Positions 7,725-16,570 are shown, counted from the first letter of the stretch. The stretch is 64,000 nucleotides of DNA from Geodermatophilus siccatus (GCF_900103785.1 NZ_FNHE01000010.1:1-64000), one strand, 5' to 3'. The notes: generated from the sequence alone by a model not told the origin. A program made the numbers and translations.

Positions 7725-8855
7725 TCAGTCGTCGTAGATGATGACGCCGCGGATGTTCTTGCCGGCCTTCATGTCCTCGTAGCCCTGGTTGACGTCGTCG
7801 AGCTTGTACCGGTTGGTGATCAGCTCGTCGAGCTTGAGCTTCCCCTCCTGGTAGAGGCGGAGCATCTTGAGGATGTCGGCGCTCGGGTTCTGGTCGCCGA
7901 ACAGCGCCCCGCGGATCTCCTTGGTGAACAACGCCATCATGCTGGGGTTGATCGGGATGCCCACGTCGGTCAGGTCGCCGAGGCCGGTGATGACGACCCG
8001 CCCGCCCTTGCCGATCGCCTCGAAGGCCTGCGCGACGTGCTCGCCCTTAAGCACCCCGACGGTGATCAGCGCCTTGTCCGCACCCTGTCCGTTGGTGACG
8101 CTGCGCGCGAAGTCGGCGGCCTCCTCGATGCTCTCGAAGGCGTGGGTGGCGCCGACCTCCTGCGCCTTCTCGCGCTTGAAGGCGATCGGGTCGACGGCGA
8201 TGACGTGGCTGGCGCCGGCGTGCGCCGCACCCTGGACGGCGTTGATGCCGATGCCGCCGATGCCCATGACGATCACCGTGTCGCCGGCCTTGACCTCACC
8301 GGCCTGCACCGCGGTGCCCCAGCCGGTGCCCACGCCGCAGCCGGTCAGGCACGCGACGTCGAGCGGGATGTCGTCGGGGATCTTCACCGTGGAGCGGACG
8401 TCGACGGTCGTCACCTCGGCGAAGGTGCCCAGGCCGCACATCTGGCCGACCGGCGTGCCGTCGCTGGTCTGGAAGCGGAAGCTCTCCGCGTCGTCCCAGC
8501 GGGAGCCGATCAGCAGGTTGGCGCCGGAGTCGCAGATGTACTGCTGGCCGTTGGCGCAGTAGCGGCACCGGCCGCAGCCGGGCAGGAACGAGAAGACGAC
8601 GTGGTCGCCCTCCTTGAACCCCGGGGTGCCCGGGCCGACGGCGGTGACGACGCCGGAGCCCTCGTGGCCGCCCAGGAACGGGTAGTGGCCGACCTGCATG
8701 TCGCCGGTGGCGATGTGGTCGTCCGAGTGGCAGAGACCGGACGCCGCCAGCTTGACCTGGAGTTCGCCCTGTCGCGGGTCGTCCGCGACCAGGTCGGTGA
8801 CCTCCCACTTGCCGGGAGCGGAGCGCAGGATCGCGCCGCGGGTGTTCACGGGCAC
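7725..8855 (-). CDS. NDMA-type (mycofactocin-linked) zinc alcohol dehydrogenase
   Basis: 376 residues of the zinc-dependent MDR alcohol dehydrogenase superfamily. The catalytic zinc ligand Cys42 lies in SGLCHSD, with His64-Glu65 in GGHEG; structural zinc Cys94, 97, 100 and 108 are in CGRCRYC and YIC. The nucleotide motif GIGGIG follows. The sequence style (HYPFLGGHEGSG, LLIGSRWDD, CGVGTGWGTAV) matches the NDMA-dependent alcohol dehydrogenases that keep NAD tightly bound and use mycofactocin to re-oxidise it. GTG 8855 is preceded by GAGGAGG. Downstream genes are MoxR and VWA. Its 5' region holds two dyads shared with a divergent monooxygenase promoter. A mycofactocin locus lies 15 kb away. Confidence 0.88.
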   Translation of the reverse strand: MPVNTRGAILRSAPGKWEVTDLVADDPRQGELQVKLAASGLCHSDDHIATGDMQVGHYPFLGGHEGSGVVTAVGPGTPGFKEGDHVVFSFLPGCGRCRYCANGQQYICDSGANLLIGSRWDDAESFRFQTSDGTPVGQMCGLGTFAEVTTVDVRSTVKIPDDIPLDVACLTGCGVGTGWGTAVQAGEVKAGDTVIVMGIGGIGINAVQGAAHAGASHVIAVDPIAFKREKAQEVGATHAFESIEEAADFARSVTNGQGADKALITVGVLKGEHVAQAFEAIGKGGRVVITGLGDLTDVGIPINPSMMALFTKEIRGALFGDQNPSADILKMLRLYQEGKLKLDELITNRYKLDDVNQGYEDMKAGKNIRGVIIYDD

Positions 8856-8894
8856 AGTGACCTCCTCGTCGCCCTCACCGCTGAGGGCCGCCTG

Positions 8895-8969
8895 CATGCA
8901 ACGGTGCATGTCCGTGACCGGCACGTTATGGCGTGGCTCACACCGATGGGAAGGCGGGTGCAACGTTGC
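8895..8969. promoter_or_regulatory. Divergent promoter region with two dyads
   Basis: Between the alcohol dehydrogenase (minus) and the monooxygenase (plus). One dyad is CATGCA-N4-TGCATG at 8895-8910; the other is a perfect GCAACGTTGC at 8960-8969. The longer 10-mer TGCAACGTTG (8959-8968) recurs at 39498-39507 before the cox genes. Likely operator sites; the regulator is unknown. Confidence 0.45.
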
Positions 8970-9006
8970 CGCTACCCCGCCGTCCGCGGGCTGCGAGAGT
9001 GACCCC

Positions 9007-10452
9007 GTGTCGGGAGCCCCGGTGGTCGTCGTCGGCGCCGGTCCCGTGGGCCTGACCGCGGCCCTGCTGCTGGCCCGTCGCGGGCTGCCGGTGCAGGTCC
9101 TGGAGCGGCGGTCGGCGCCCTACGGGCAGCCCCGCGCGGTGCACCTGGACGACGAGGCCCTGCGCGCGCTCGCAGACGCCGGGGTCGCCCAGGGCTTCCT
9201 CGCGCTCAGCCGCCCCATGCGGGGGCTGCGGCTGCTCGACGGGAGCCACCGGGTGCTCGCCGAGTTCGCCCGCGCCTCGTCGTCCGGACCGCACGGCTGG
9301 CCGCAGGGGTCGATGTTCTCCCAGCCCGACCTCGAGGAGCTGCTGCTGGCCGCCGTCCGCCGGGAGCCGCTCGTCGAGCTGCACACCGGCTGCGAGCTCG
9401 TGGGGCTGGCCCGGGACGGGGGCGTGACGCTGGACGTGCTCGACCGGGCCTCCGGCGCGCGCTCGCGGGTGCGCGCCGCCGCGGTGCTCGGCTGCGACGG
9501 GGCGAACAGCACGGTGCGGCGCCTGGTCGGGGCGCGCATGCGCGACCTGGGGCGTCCCGACCGCTGGCTGGTGGCCGACCTGCGCTCCGCTCAGCCGCTG
9601 CCGCTGTGGCCCGGGGTGCACCAGGTCTGCGACCCGCACCGGGCGGCGACCGCGATGCCGGTGTCCGGGGACCGCTACCGCTTCGAGTTCCGGCTGCTGC
9701 CCGGCGAGACCCGCGAGGACGTGGTCGCCCGGCTGCCCGCGCTGCTGGCCCCGTACGGCGCGGCGGACGCCGAGGTGGAGCGGGTCGCCGAGTACGTCTA
9801 CCGGGCCCAGGTGGCCGACCGCTGGCGCTCGGGGAGGGTGCTGCTCGCCGGCGACGCCGCACACCTGACCCCGCCGTTCATCGGGCAGGGGCTGGGGCTC
9901 GGGCTGCGCGACGTCCACCAGCTGGCCTGGAAGCTGGCCGCCGTCCTGGCCGGGACGGCGGCCGAGCGGCTGCTGGACACCCACCAGGCCGAGCGCGAAC
10001 CCCACGCGCGGGCGATGGTGCGGCTGGCGCTGCTGCTCGGCCGGCTGATGACCGGCGGCGGCCGCGGGGCCGCGGTGCTGCGCCGCGCGGTGCTGGCGGG
10101 CGTGCGCCGGGTGCCCGCCGTGGCCCGCTTCGCCACCGACAGCCGCACCCCGCCGCTGCGCCGCGGGCCGCTGGTGGTGCGCCGCGGCCGGGCCGGACGG
10201 CGGCTGGCCGGTTCACTGCTGCCGAGGGCCGCCGTGGTGCTCGACGGCCGGACGGTGCCGGTGGACGACGTCCTCGGCCCCGGGACGGCGCGGCTGCGGC
10301 TGCTGCTCCCCGGTCGGCTGGCGGTGCGCCCTGCGGGGGGCGGCGAGGTCGAGGTGGCCGACGCCGACGGCGGGCTCAGCGGGTGGCTGCGCGGGGCCGG
10401 GGCGGTCGCCGTCGTCGTCCGGCCGGACCGGATCGTCCTCTCGGCGTCCTGA
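9007..10452 (+). CDS. FAD-dependent aromatic-ring-type monooxygenase
   Basis: 481 residues of the FAD_binding_3 (MhpA/PheA) class. The N-terminal dinucleotide motif VVVVGAGPVGLTAALLLARRG is at 6-26. A conserved substrate/flavin segment (LGCDGANSTVRRLVGA) and the second FAD motif LLAGDAAHLTPPFIGQGLGLGLRD are near 275-300. The final 100 residues resemble the thioredoxin-like C-domain of phenol hydroxylases, without clear catalytic Cys. Family enzymes hydroxylate phenolics or similar substrates using NAD(P)H and O2; the substrate here cannot be told. GTG 9007 lies just before the flavin motif. It is divergent from the alcohol dehydrogenase, with shared regulatory space. Confidence 0.82.
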   Translation: MSGAPVVVVGAGPVGLTAALLLARRGLPVQVLERRSAPYGQPRAVHLDDEALRALADAGVAQGFLALSRPMRGLRLLDGSHRVLAEFARASSSGPHGWPQGSMFSQPDLEELLLAAVRREPLVELHTGCELVGLARDGGVTLDVLDRASGARSRVRAAAVLGCDGANSTVRRLVGARMRDLGRPDRWLVADLRSAQPLPLWPGVHQVCDPHRAATAMPVSGDRYRFEFRLLPGETREDVVARLPALLAPYGAADAEVERVAEYVYRAQVADRWRSGRVLLAGDAAHLTPPFIGQGLGLGLRDVHQLAWKLAAVLAGTAAERLLDTHQAEREPHARAMVRLALLLGRLMTGGGRGAAVLRRAVLAGVRRVPAVARFATDSRTPPLRRGPLVVRRGRAGRRLAGSLLPRAAVVLDGRTVPVDDVLGPGTARLRLLLPGRLAVRPAGGGEVEVADADGGLSGWLRGAGAVAVVVRPDRIVLSAS

Positions 10453-10489
10453 GCCGCGTGGGCCCCCGGCTGCCGGGTACGACCGGCAC

Positions 10490-10702
10490 ATGCAGATCGA
10501 CAAGAACCAGATCCTCGAACTCCTCCGCAGCCAGGGCGACGACGCCAAGGCGCAGCAGGCCGACCAGGAGCTGCCCGGCACCGTCGACACCGACCAGCAC
10601 GCCGGCATCCTCGAGAAGCTGGGCCTCTCGCCCATGGACCTGATCAGCAAGCTCGGCGGCGGTGGCGGCGGCGGGCTGGGCGGCCTCCTCGGCGGCCGCT
10701 GA
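10490..10702 (+). CDS. Small conserved-looking protein with Gly-rich tail
   Basis: 70 residues: an acidic helical head (KNQILELLRSQGDDAKAQQADQELP), a middle DTDQHAGILEKLGLSPMDLISKL, and a Gly/Leu tail. It lies 37 nt after the monooxygenase and ends at a strong hairpin. I have seen similar small actinobacterial proteins annotated as hypothetical; no function is known to me. The codon use and intact frame support a real gene. Confidence 0.7.
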   Translation: MQIDKNQILELLRSQGDDAKAQQADQELPGTVDTDQHAGILEKLGLSPMDLISKLGGGGGGGLGGLLGGR

Positions 10703-10711
10703 CCTCGTGTG

Positions 10712-10760
10712 TGCGCACGGGCGGCCCGGTCCCGCTGCGGGACGGGGCCGCTCGTGCGCA
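10712..10760 (+). terminator. Long hairpin after small protein gene
   Basis: 23-nt arms (TGCGCACGGGCGGCCCGGTCCCG and its near-complement) with two mismatches enclose a 3-nt loop. It starts 10 nt after the stop and is the most stable hairpin seen in the window; probable rho-independent-like stop without a U-tract. Confidence 0.65.
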
Positions 10761-10819
10761 ACGGCCCCGACCTGGGGACCGCGCTGCGTGCACGCACCGC
10801 GACGCGGCATGCTGCCCGG

Positions 10820-12049
10820 GTGAGCTACGACGTCGCCGCCGTCCGCGCCTGCTTCCCCGCCCTGCGTGCGGGAGCCGCCCACTTCGACGGCCCCGGCGGC
10901 TCCCAGGTGCCCGAGTCGGTGGCCGCCGCGGTGGCGGCCACCCTCACCTCGCCGATCGCCAACCGCGGGCGGGTCACCCAGGCCGAGCGCACCGCCGACG
11001 ACGTCGTCCTGGCCGCGCGGCAGGCGATCGCCGACCTCGTCGCCGGCGACCCCGGCGGGGTGGTGTTCGGCCGCAGCACGACCCAGCTGACCTACGACCT
11101 GTCCCGCACGCTGTCCGCCGGCTGGGGCCCGGGCGACGAGGTCGTGGTGACCCGCCTGGACCACGACGCCAACGTCCGCCCGTGGGTGCAGGCCGCGGCC
11201 GCCCGCGGGGCGACCGTGCGCTGGGCGGAGTTCGACCCGGCCACCGGCGAGCTCGCCCCCGAGGCGGTCGGGCGGGTCCTCTCCGACCGCACCCGGCTGG
11301 TCGCCGTCACCGGCGCCTCCAACCTCATCGGCACCCGGCCGGACGTCGCGGCGATCAGCGCGCTCGCCCACGACGCCGGCGCCCTCACCCACGTCGACGG
11401 CGTGCACCTCACCGCGCACGCCGCGGTGGACGTCCGCGCGCTCGGCGCCGACCTCTACGCCTGCTCGCCGTACAAGTTCCTCGGCCCGCACCTGGGCTGC
11501 GTCGTCGCGGACCCCGCCCTGCTGGGGAGACTGCACCCCGACAAGCTGCTGCCCTCCACCGACGCCGTCCCCGAGCGCTTCGAGCTGGGCACGCTGCCCT
11601 ACGAGCTGCTGGCCGGCACCACCGCCGCGGTGGACTTCCTCGCCGGGCTGGGTGGCCTCGCCGGCAGGGCCGGCGACGGCGGCCCGGAGAGTGACCGCCG
11701 CGCCCGGCTGGAGGCCGGGATGGCGGCGCTCGAGGAGCACGAGGACCGGCTGCGGGAGCGCATCGAGGACGGCGTCCGCGCGCTGCCCGGCGTCACCGTC
11801 TGGTCCCGGGCGGCCCGCCGCACGCCCACCCTGCTGCTCACCTTCGACGGTCGCGACGCCGCCGACGCGTACCGGTTCCTCGCCGAGCGCGGGGTCAACG
11901 CGCCCGCCGGGTCCTTCTACGCGATCGAGGCCTCCCGCCACCTCGGGCTCGGCGACACCGGCGGCCTGCGGGTGGGGCTCGCGCCCTACAACGACGACGA
12001 GGACGTCGACCGGCTGCTCGCGGGGTTGGGGGAGTGGCTCGACGGCTGA
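10820..12049 (+). CDS. Cysteine-desulfurase-like PLP enzyme (class V aminotransferase fold)
   Basis: 409 residues from GTG 10820. Fold-type I PLP enzyme of the class V group: YFDGPGGS-like start (HFDGPGGSQVP), phosphate-binding GRSTTQL near 85, HVDGVHLTAH with the PLP Asp, and the Schiff-base Lys in SPYKFLGPHLG near 220. It matches the cysteine desulfurase-like subfamily typified by Vibrio VC1184, whose substrate is not established; it lacks the obvious active-site Cys loop of IscS. It stands alone between a hairpin and a palindromic element. Supply of sulfur to cofactors (for instance molybdenum cofactor sulfuration) would fit the neighbourhood but is speculation. Confidence 0.8.
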   Translation: MSYDVAAVRACFPALRAGAAHFDGPGGSQVPESVAAAVAATLTSPIANRGRVTQAERTADDVVLAARQAIADLVAGDPGGVVFGRSTTQLTYDLSRTLSAGWGPGDEVVVTRLDHDANVRPWVQAAAARGATVRWAEFDPATGELAPEAVGRVLSDRTRLVAVTGASNLIGTRPDVAAISALAHDAGALTHVDGVHLTAHAAVDVRALGADLYACSPYKFLGPHLGCVVADPALLGRLHPDKLLPSTDAVPERFELGTLPYELLAGTTAAVDFLAGLGGLAGRAGDGGPESDRRARLEAGMAALEEHEDRLRERIEDGVRALPGVTVWSRAARRTPTLLLTFDGRDAADAYRFLAERGVNAPAGSFYAIEASRHLGLGDTGGLRVGLAPYNDDEDVDRLLAGLGEWLDG

Positions 12050-12131
12050 GGAAGGACCCTCCTGCCCCGCCACAGGAGGACCCCGTCCTCCTCACCGCTC
12101 GCAGGCTCGCGGTGAGCCTCTGGACGGGGCC
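12050..12131 (+). repeat. Stop-anchored palindromic element, copy 6 (composite)
   Basis: Starts at the base after the stop. A partial unit (AAGGACCCTCCTGCCCC) is followed by a full unit: GAGGACCCCGTCC, core CTCGCAGGCTCGCGG and closing GGACGGGGCC. This is the best example of the consensus in the window. Confidence 0.7.
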
Positions 12132-12144
12132 ACGGCGAGGGCCG

Positions 12145-12197
12145 GGTTGCATCGCACGCAACCGAACCGTGTGACAGCGGTCACCGGCGGGTTAGTC
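12145..12197 (+). promoter_or_regulatory. Promoter/operator region of the iron alcohol dehydrogenase
   Basis: GGTTGC-N7-GCAACC dyad at 12145-12163, then TGTGA-N6-TCACC at 12170-12185, which matches the CRP/GlxR-type consensus at nine of ten arm positions. A TAGTCT -10-like hexamer lies at about 12192-12197. The ribosome site GGAGG precedes GTG 12229. This suggests catabolite control plus a second regulator; inference only. Confidence 0.45.
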
Positions 12198-12228
12198 TGA
12201 CGGCACCGCCGAGAGCCCGGAGGTCGTC

Positions 12229-13482
12229 GTGCCCGCTGCCGTGCGCACCCCGAGCGGGGCGACGACGACCACCGCCATCCCGGCCCGGTCCGCGTCCCCC
12301 GACGGTGTCGCGGTGCACCCGACCCCGGCCGTCGCCACGTTCACCAAGTACCTGGTGCCCGAGGTCGTCTTCGGCTGGGGCTCGCTGTCCGAGGCCGGCT
12401 GGGCCGCCCGGAGGTTGGGGGCGCAGCGGCCGTTCGTGGTCACCGACGCCGGTCTGGTGCAGGCCGGCTGGTGGGCCGAGCTCGCCGGCCACCTCGCCGA
12501 GGCCGGGCTGCGCGCGACCGTCTGGCAGGAGCTCACCCCGAACCCCAAGGACCACGAGGTCGCCGCCGGTGTGCAGCGCTACCTGGACAGCGGGTGCGAC
12601 GTCATCGTCGGCCTCGGCGGCGGCTCGGTCATCGACGCGGCCAAGGCGATCGCGGTCGTGGCGAGCAACGGCGGGCAGATCCTCGACTACGAGGGCGTCG
12701 ACAAGGTCACCGCGGCGATCCCGCCGACCGTGATGTGCCCCAGCACCGCCGGCACCGGCGCCGACGTCTCGCAGTTCGCCGTCATCACCGACACCACCCG
12801 CCGGCTCAAGGCCACCCTGATCGGCCGGGCGCTGGTGCCCGACATCTCGATCACCGACCCGCGGCTGCTCACCACGATGCCCGACGACCTCGCCGCCGCG
12901 ACCGGCCTGGACGCGCTGACCCACGGCATCGAGGCGTTCGTCTCCCGGGCGTCCGGCCCGCTCACCGACGTGCACGCGCTGCACGCCATCGAGCTGATCT
13001 GCAGCTCGCTGCGCGGCACCCTCGACCGGCCGGAGGACCCCGCCGCGCACACCGCGATGGCCCAGGCCAGCCTCGAGGCGGGGCTGGCCTTCACCAACGC
13101 GATCCTCGGCGCCACCCACGCCATGAGCCACCAGGTCGGCGGGCTGCTCGACCTGCCCCACGGCGTCGTCAACGGCGTCCTGCTGCCGCACGTCATCCGG
13201 TTCAACGCGCGCAGTGCGCCGGACCGGTTCGTCCCCATCGCGCGGGCCATGGGCATCGACGTCACGGGGCTGCCGGCCGACGTCGCCGCCGAGGAGGCCG
13301 CCGAGGCCGTCGGCCGGCTGGCCGCGGACCTGGGCTGCCCGCGCGGGCTGGCCGAGCTCGGCGTGCGCGAGACCGACATCGAGACCCTCGCCGTCACCAC
13401 CCTCGGCGACGCGTGCCTGTCGACCAACCCCCGCGACGCCGACTCCACCGACATCGCCGCGCTGTTCCGCGCGGCCCTGTGA
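12229..13482 (+). CDS. Iron-containing alcohol dehydrogenase
   Basis: 417 residues, group III iron-type dehydrogenase. The nucleotide motif GLGGGSVIDAAKA is near 127-139. Metal ligands are in TGLDALTHGIEAF (Asp, His) and HAMSHQVGGLLDLPHG (two His). The first about 35 residues are a low-complexity extension (ATTTTAIPARSASPDG), so a later start is possible, though GTG 12229 has a good ribosome site. It is followed 10 nt later by a histidine kinase and an overlapping response regulator, so all three are probably one operon. Related ErcA-like dehydrogenases in pseudomonads sit in alcohol-sensing regulatory circuits, so this protein may be catalytic or sensory. Confidence 0.85.
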   Translation: MPAAVRTPSGATTTTAIPARSASPDGVAVHPTPAVATFTKYLVPEVVFGWGSLSEAGWAARRLGAQRPFVVTDAGLVQAGWWAELAGHLAEAGLRATVWQELTPNPKDHEVAAGVQRYLDSGCDVIVGLGGGSVIDAAKAIAVVASNGGQILDYEGVDKVTAAIPPTVMCPSTAGTGADVSQFAVITDTTRRLKATLIGRALVPDISITDPRLLTTMPDDLAAATGLDALTHGIEAFVSRASGPLTDVHALHAIELICSSLRGTLDRPEDPAAHTAMAQASLEAGLAFTNAILGATHAMSHQVGGLLDLPHGVVNGVLLPHVIRFNARSAPDRFVPIARAMGIDVTGLPADVAAEEAAEAVGRLAADLGCPRGLAELGVRETDIETLAVTTLGDACLSTNPRDADSTDIAALFRAAL

Positions 13483-13492
13483 CCCGCCGCTG

Positions 13493-14812
13493 ATGCGCGC
13501 ACCCGACATCTCCGAGCTCACCGGGCTGCGCTCGTCCAAGCCGAGTTGGTACGCCGAGTACCGGCAGACCGTCGACGACCTCGACCGCGCGCTGGGCTCG
13601 CTGGAGCACATCGCCGGCGTCCTCTCGGCCACCGGGCAGGGCGCCCAGGCGCTCTGCCGGGCGGTCGTCGACGCCACCGCGGAGCACCTCGGCGAGCCGT
13701 GGGCCGTGCTGGCGCTGTCCGGGACGGCGCTGCCGCTCGCCCGCCCGCGGCTGCTCGGCCGCGGCCCGTCGGGGGTCGGGGTGGGCCACCTGGCGCTGCT
13801 GCCGGAGGTGGTGCGCCGCCCGGTCACCGAGGCGCTGGAGGCCGACGCCGTCGAGCCGTGGCAGACCGCGGACGGCGCGGTCGTCGTCCCCCTGGTGGTC
13901 GACGGCGAGCCGGTCGGCGCGCTGGTCGCCTGCGGCGGGCCCCGGCGGACGGCGACCGCCGCGGACCTGGCCATCCTGCGGATCGCGGCCAACCAGTCGG
14001 CGGTCGCGCTGCTCTCGGACCACCTGCTGGCGCGGTCGGAGGGGCTGCGCCGGCAGACCGAGGAGCTCTACGCGCAGGCCGAGCAGCGGGCCCGCGACCT
14101 CGCCGACCGGCACGAGCAGCTGGCCGAGGCCGAGCGGCGGCTGGACGTCGCCGCGCAGCGCGAGGCGGTGGACGCCGAGCGGCACCGGATCGCCCGCGAG
14201 CTGCACGACAGCGTGGCCCAGCACGTGCTCTCGGCGGGGATGACGATCGAGTGGTGCCGGCCGGAGGTGGCCCACCACAGCGAGGTCTACGAGCGGCTCG
14301 GGCACGCCAAGGCGCTGACCCGCGAGGCGGTGGAGCGGCTGCGCGGCGCCATCCACGCGCTCTCCTCCGACGGCCACGGGGACGGTGACGGGCTGCCCGC
14401 GCTGCTGGGCCGGCTCTCCGACGTCGCCCCGGTGCCGGGCCTGGCCGTCGCCGTCCGGGTGGAGGGGCGCCCGCGCGAGCTGCCCCCGGAGGTCGAGCAC
14501 TCGCTGTTCCGGATCGCCTCGGAGTGCCTGTTCAACACCGCCCGGCACGCGCAGGCCACCCGGAGCACCGTGCGGCTGGCCTACCGGTCCGACGAGCTGC
14601 GGCTCTCGGTCGCCGACGACGGCTGCGGCGACCCCGACGTGCTGCGCCGGGCGCTGCGGGCCTCGGGACGCCGGGACGACGGGTACCACCGCGGGCTGGG
14701 CAACATCGCCTCCCGCTGCCGGGAGATGGGGGCGACGGTGCGGATCACGCGGGCCCGGATGGGCGGGGTGCGGGTGGAGGTCCGGATGCCGTGGGACGCC
14801 GTCGATGGCTGA
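13493..14812 (+). CDS. GAF-domain sensor histidine kinase (NarL-type partner)
   Basis: 439 residues without membrane segments. A GAF-like domain occupies about 45-180 (LCRAVVDATAEHLGEPWAVLALS, VVVPLVVDGEPVGALVACGG), then a coiled-coil (RRQTEELYAQAEQRARDLADRHEQLAEAERRL). A HisKA_3 dimerisation helix follows with phospho-His238 in ELHDSVAQHVL, and a HATPase domain with N-box ECLFNTARHAQAT and G-box HRGLGNIASR. It should sense a soluble cue and phosphorylate the response regulator whose gene overlaps by 8 nt. Its position after an alcohol dehydrogenase suggests an alcohol- or aldehyde-related signal. Confidence 0.9.
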   Translation: MRAPDISELTGLRSSKPSWYAEYRQTVDDLDRALGSLEHIAGVLSATGQGAQALCRAVVDATAEHLGEPWAVLALSGTALPLARPRLLGRGPSGVGVGHLALLPEVVRRPVTEALEADAVEPWQTADGAVVVPLVVDGEPVGALVACGGPRRTATAADLAILRIAANQSAVALLSDHLLARSEGLRRQTEELYAQAEQRARDLADRHEQLAEAERRLDVAAQREAVDAERHRIARELHDSVAQHVLSAGMTIEWCRPEVAHHSEVYERLGHAKALTREAVERLRGAIHALSSDGHGDGDGLPALLGRLSDVAPVPGLAVAVRVEGRPRELPPEVEHSLFRIASECLFNTARHAQATRSTVRLAYRSDELRLSVADDGCGDPDVLRRALRASGRRDDGYHRGLGNIASRCREMGATVRITRARMGGVRVEVRMPWDAVDG

Positions 14813-15473
14813 GCGCACCGCGGAGACCATCCGGCTGGTCATCGTCGACGACCACGCGATCGTCCGGCAGGGGCTGCGCTCGATCCTGGAGCGCGAGCCC
14901 GACATCGAGGTGGTCGGCGAGGCGGCGTCCGCCGGGGAGGCGCTGGACCTGGTGGCCGCCAGCCGCCCGCACATCGTGCTGCTCGACCTGAAGCTCTCGG
15001 CCGGCTCCGACGTGGCCGGCCTGGCCCTGTGCGGGCAGCTCACCGCCGCGACACCGGCCCCCGGCGTCCTGGTGGTGACGACCTTCCTCGACCAGCAGCT
15101 GGTGCTCGAGGCGATCCAGCGCGGCGCCCGCGGCTACGTGCTCAAGGACGTCGACGCGGTCGCGCTGGTCGCGGCGATCCGGGCGGTGCGCCGCGGGGAG
15201 AGCGCCTTCGACAGCCACAGCGCGACGATGGTGGTGCGCTCGCTGGCCGCCCCCGCGCCGTCCCCCGTGGCCCCCGCCGGTCCGGGCCTCACCGCGCGCG
15301 AGCGCGAGGTGCTCACCCTGCTGGCGCGCGGGCTGTCCAACGAGGCGATCGGCAGGGAGCTCTACATCTCGGCGACGACGGCGAAGTTCCACGTCGGCAA
15401 CGTGATGCGCAAGCTGGCGGTCTCCCGCCGCGCGGAGGCCGTCTACGCCGGGTCCAAGTTGGGGCTCATCTGA
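14805..15473 (+). CDS. LuxR/NarL-family response regulator
   Basis: 222 residues. A receiver domain with acidic pair Asp15-Asp16, phospho-acceptor Asp61 (VLLDLKL) and Lys near 111 (YVLKDV) is followed by an Ala/Pro linker. The C-terminal LuxR HTH reads LTAREREVLTLLARGLSNEAIGRELYIS. ATG 14805 overlaps the kinase gene. It is likely phosphorylated by that kinase to control the alcohol dehydrogenase operon or other mycofactocin-linked dehydrogenases; target sites are not evident. 109 nt of intergenic sequence follow before the aldo/keto reductase promoter. Confidence 0.92.
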   Translation: MAERTAETIRLVIVDDHAIVRQGLRSILEREPDIEVVGEAASAGEALDLVAASRPHIVLLDLKLSAGSDVAGLALCGQLTAATPAPGVLVVTTFLDQQLVLEAIQRGARGYVLKDVDAVALVAAIRAVRRGESAFDSHSATMVVRSLAAPAPSPVAPAGPGLTAREREVLTLLARGLSNEAIGRELYISATTAKFHVGNVMRKLAVSRRAEAVYAGSKLGLI

Positions 15474-15546
15474 CCCGACACGCGCAGGACACGCCGCGGC
15501 CGCCCCACGTCCCGTGACGGCCGCGCCGGGAGGCGCACCGGACCCG

Positions 15547-15574
15547 TTGACCGGGAGACCTCCGCCCCTAGGTT
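15547..15574 (+). promoter_or_regulatory. Candidate sigma-70-type promoter for aldo/keto reductase
   Basis: TTGACC at 15547-15552 and TAGGTT at 15569-15574 with 16-nt spacing. The ATG lies 9 nt further on, so the transcript would be leaderless or nearly so, as is common in actinobacteria. Confidence 0.45.
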
Positions 15575-15582
15575 TGCGCGGC

Positions 15583-16566
15583 ATGACGACGACTGCAGCG
15601 GGCTCCGGGCAGGTCACCCTCGGCGACCGGACCGTGCACCGGGTGGGCTTCGGCGGCATGAAGCTCTCCGGGCCGCGGTTCCTCGGGCCACCGGCCGACC
15701 GGGAGGCGGCGCTCGCCGTCCTGCGCCGGGCCGTCGAGCTGGGCGTGACCCACGTCGACACCAGCGGCCTGTACGGCCCGCACGTCGTGAACGACCTGAT
15801 CAGGGAGGCGCTGCACCCCTATCCCGAGGACCTGGTGATCGTCACGCGGGTCGGCGCCCGCCGGACGCCGGAGGGGGGCTGGGAGGAGGCGCTCGGCGCG
15901 GACGAGCTGCGCCGGTCGGTGGAGGAGGAGTGCGAGCACCTCGGCCTCGACGCGCTGCACGTGGCCAACCTGCGGATGCCGGGACTCGGCGAGCCGGAGG
16001 AGGGCTCCCTCGCCGAGCCGTTCGAGGCGCTGGCGCGGCTGCAGCAGGAGGGGCTGGTCCACGGCCTCGGGGTCAGCCACATCACCGGCCGGCAGGTCGC
16101 GGAGGCGCGGGGCATCGCGCCGCTGGCCTGCGTGCAGAACCACTACAACCTGATCCACCGCACGGACGACGGCCTGGTGGCGGAGCTGGCGCGGGAGGGG
16201 ATCGCCTACACGGCGCTGGAGGGCGTCTCCTACACGTCGTTCTTCCCGATGGGCGAGATGGGCCCGGCGCAGTCCGAGGTGCTGGGGGCGGTCGCGCAAC
16301 GGGTCGGCGCGAGCCCGCTGCAGGTGGCGATGGCCTGGCTGCTGGCCCGCTCGCCCAACGTGCTGCTCATCCCCGGCGCCACCACGGTGGCGGAGCTGGA
16401 GCAGGCCCTCGCGGCGGCCGAGGTGGTGCTCGGCCCCGACGACATCGCGGAGCTGGACCGCATCGAGGGCATGGGCGGACCTCCTCCCGCGCCGGCGTGG
16501 GGCGGTGGCGGCCCGGGCGGCCGGCCCCCGTGGGGCGGGGGCCCGGGCGGTCGGCCGCCCGCGTGA
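15583..16566 (+). CDS. Aldo/keto reductase
   Basis: 327 residues of the AKR TIM-barrel family. Catalytic Asp/Tyr are in HVDTSGLYGPHVVN near 46-60 and the barrel strand DALHVANLRMPG near 125; the cofactor region LLIPGATTVAELEQAL is near 262. It lacks the usual Lys-Pro-His context in a clear form (VTRVGAR, VANLRMP), but resembles the oxidoreductase subgroup of Streptomyces-type AKRs. The final 25 residues are Gly/Pro repeats (GGGGPGGRPPWGGG) and likely disordered. ATG 15583 follows a promoter-like sequence and starts just before the VTLG strand. The natural substrate is unknown; aldehyde removal would suit the dehydrogenase-rich region. Confidence 0.85.
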   Translation: MTTTAAGSGQVTLGDRTVHRVGFGGMKLSGPRFLGPPADREAALAVLRRAVELGVTHVDTSGLYGPHVVNDLIREALHPYPEDLVIVTRVGARRTPEGGWEEALGADELRRSVEEECEHLGLDALHVANLRMPGLGEPEEGSLAEPFEALARLQQEGLVHGLGVSHITGRQVAEARGIAPLACVQNHYNLIHRTDDGLVAELAREGIAYTALEGVSYTSFFPMGEMGPAQSEVLGAVAQRVGASPLQVAMAWLLARSPNVLLIPGATTVAELEQALAAAEVVLGPDDIAELDRIEGMGGPPPAPAWGGGGPGGRPPWGGGPGGRPPA

Positions 16567-16570
16567 CCCG

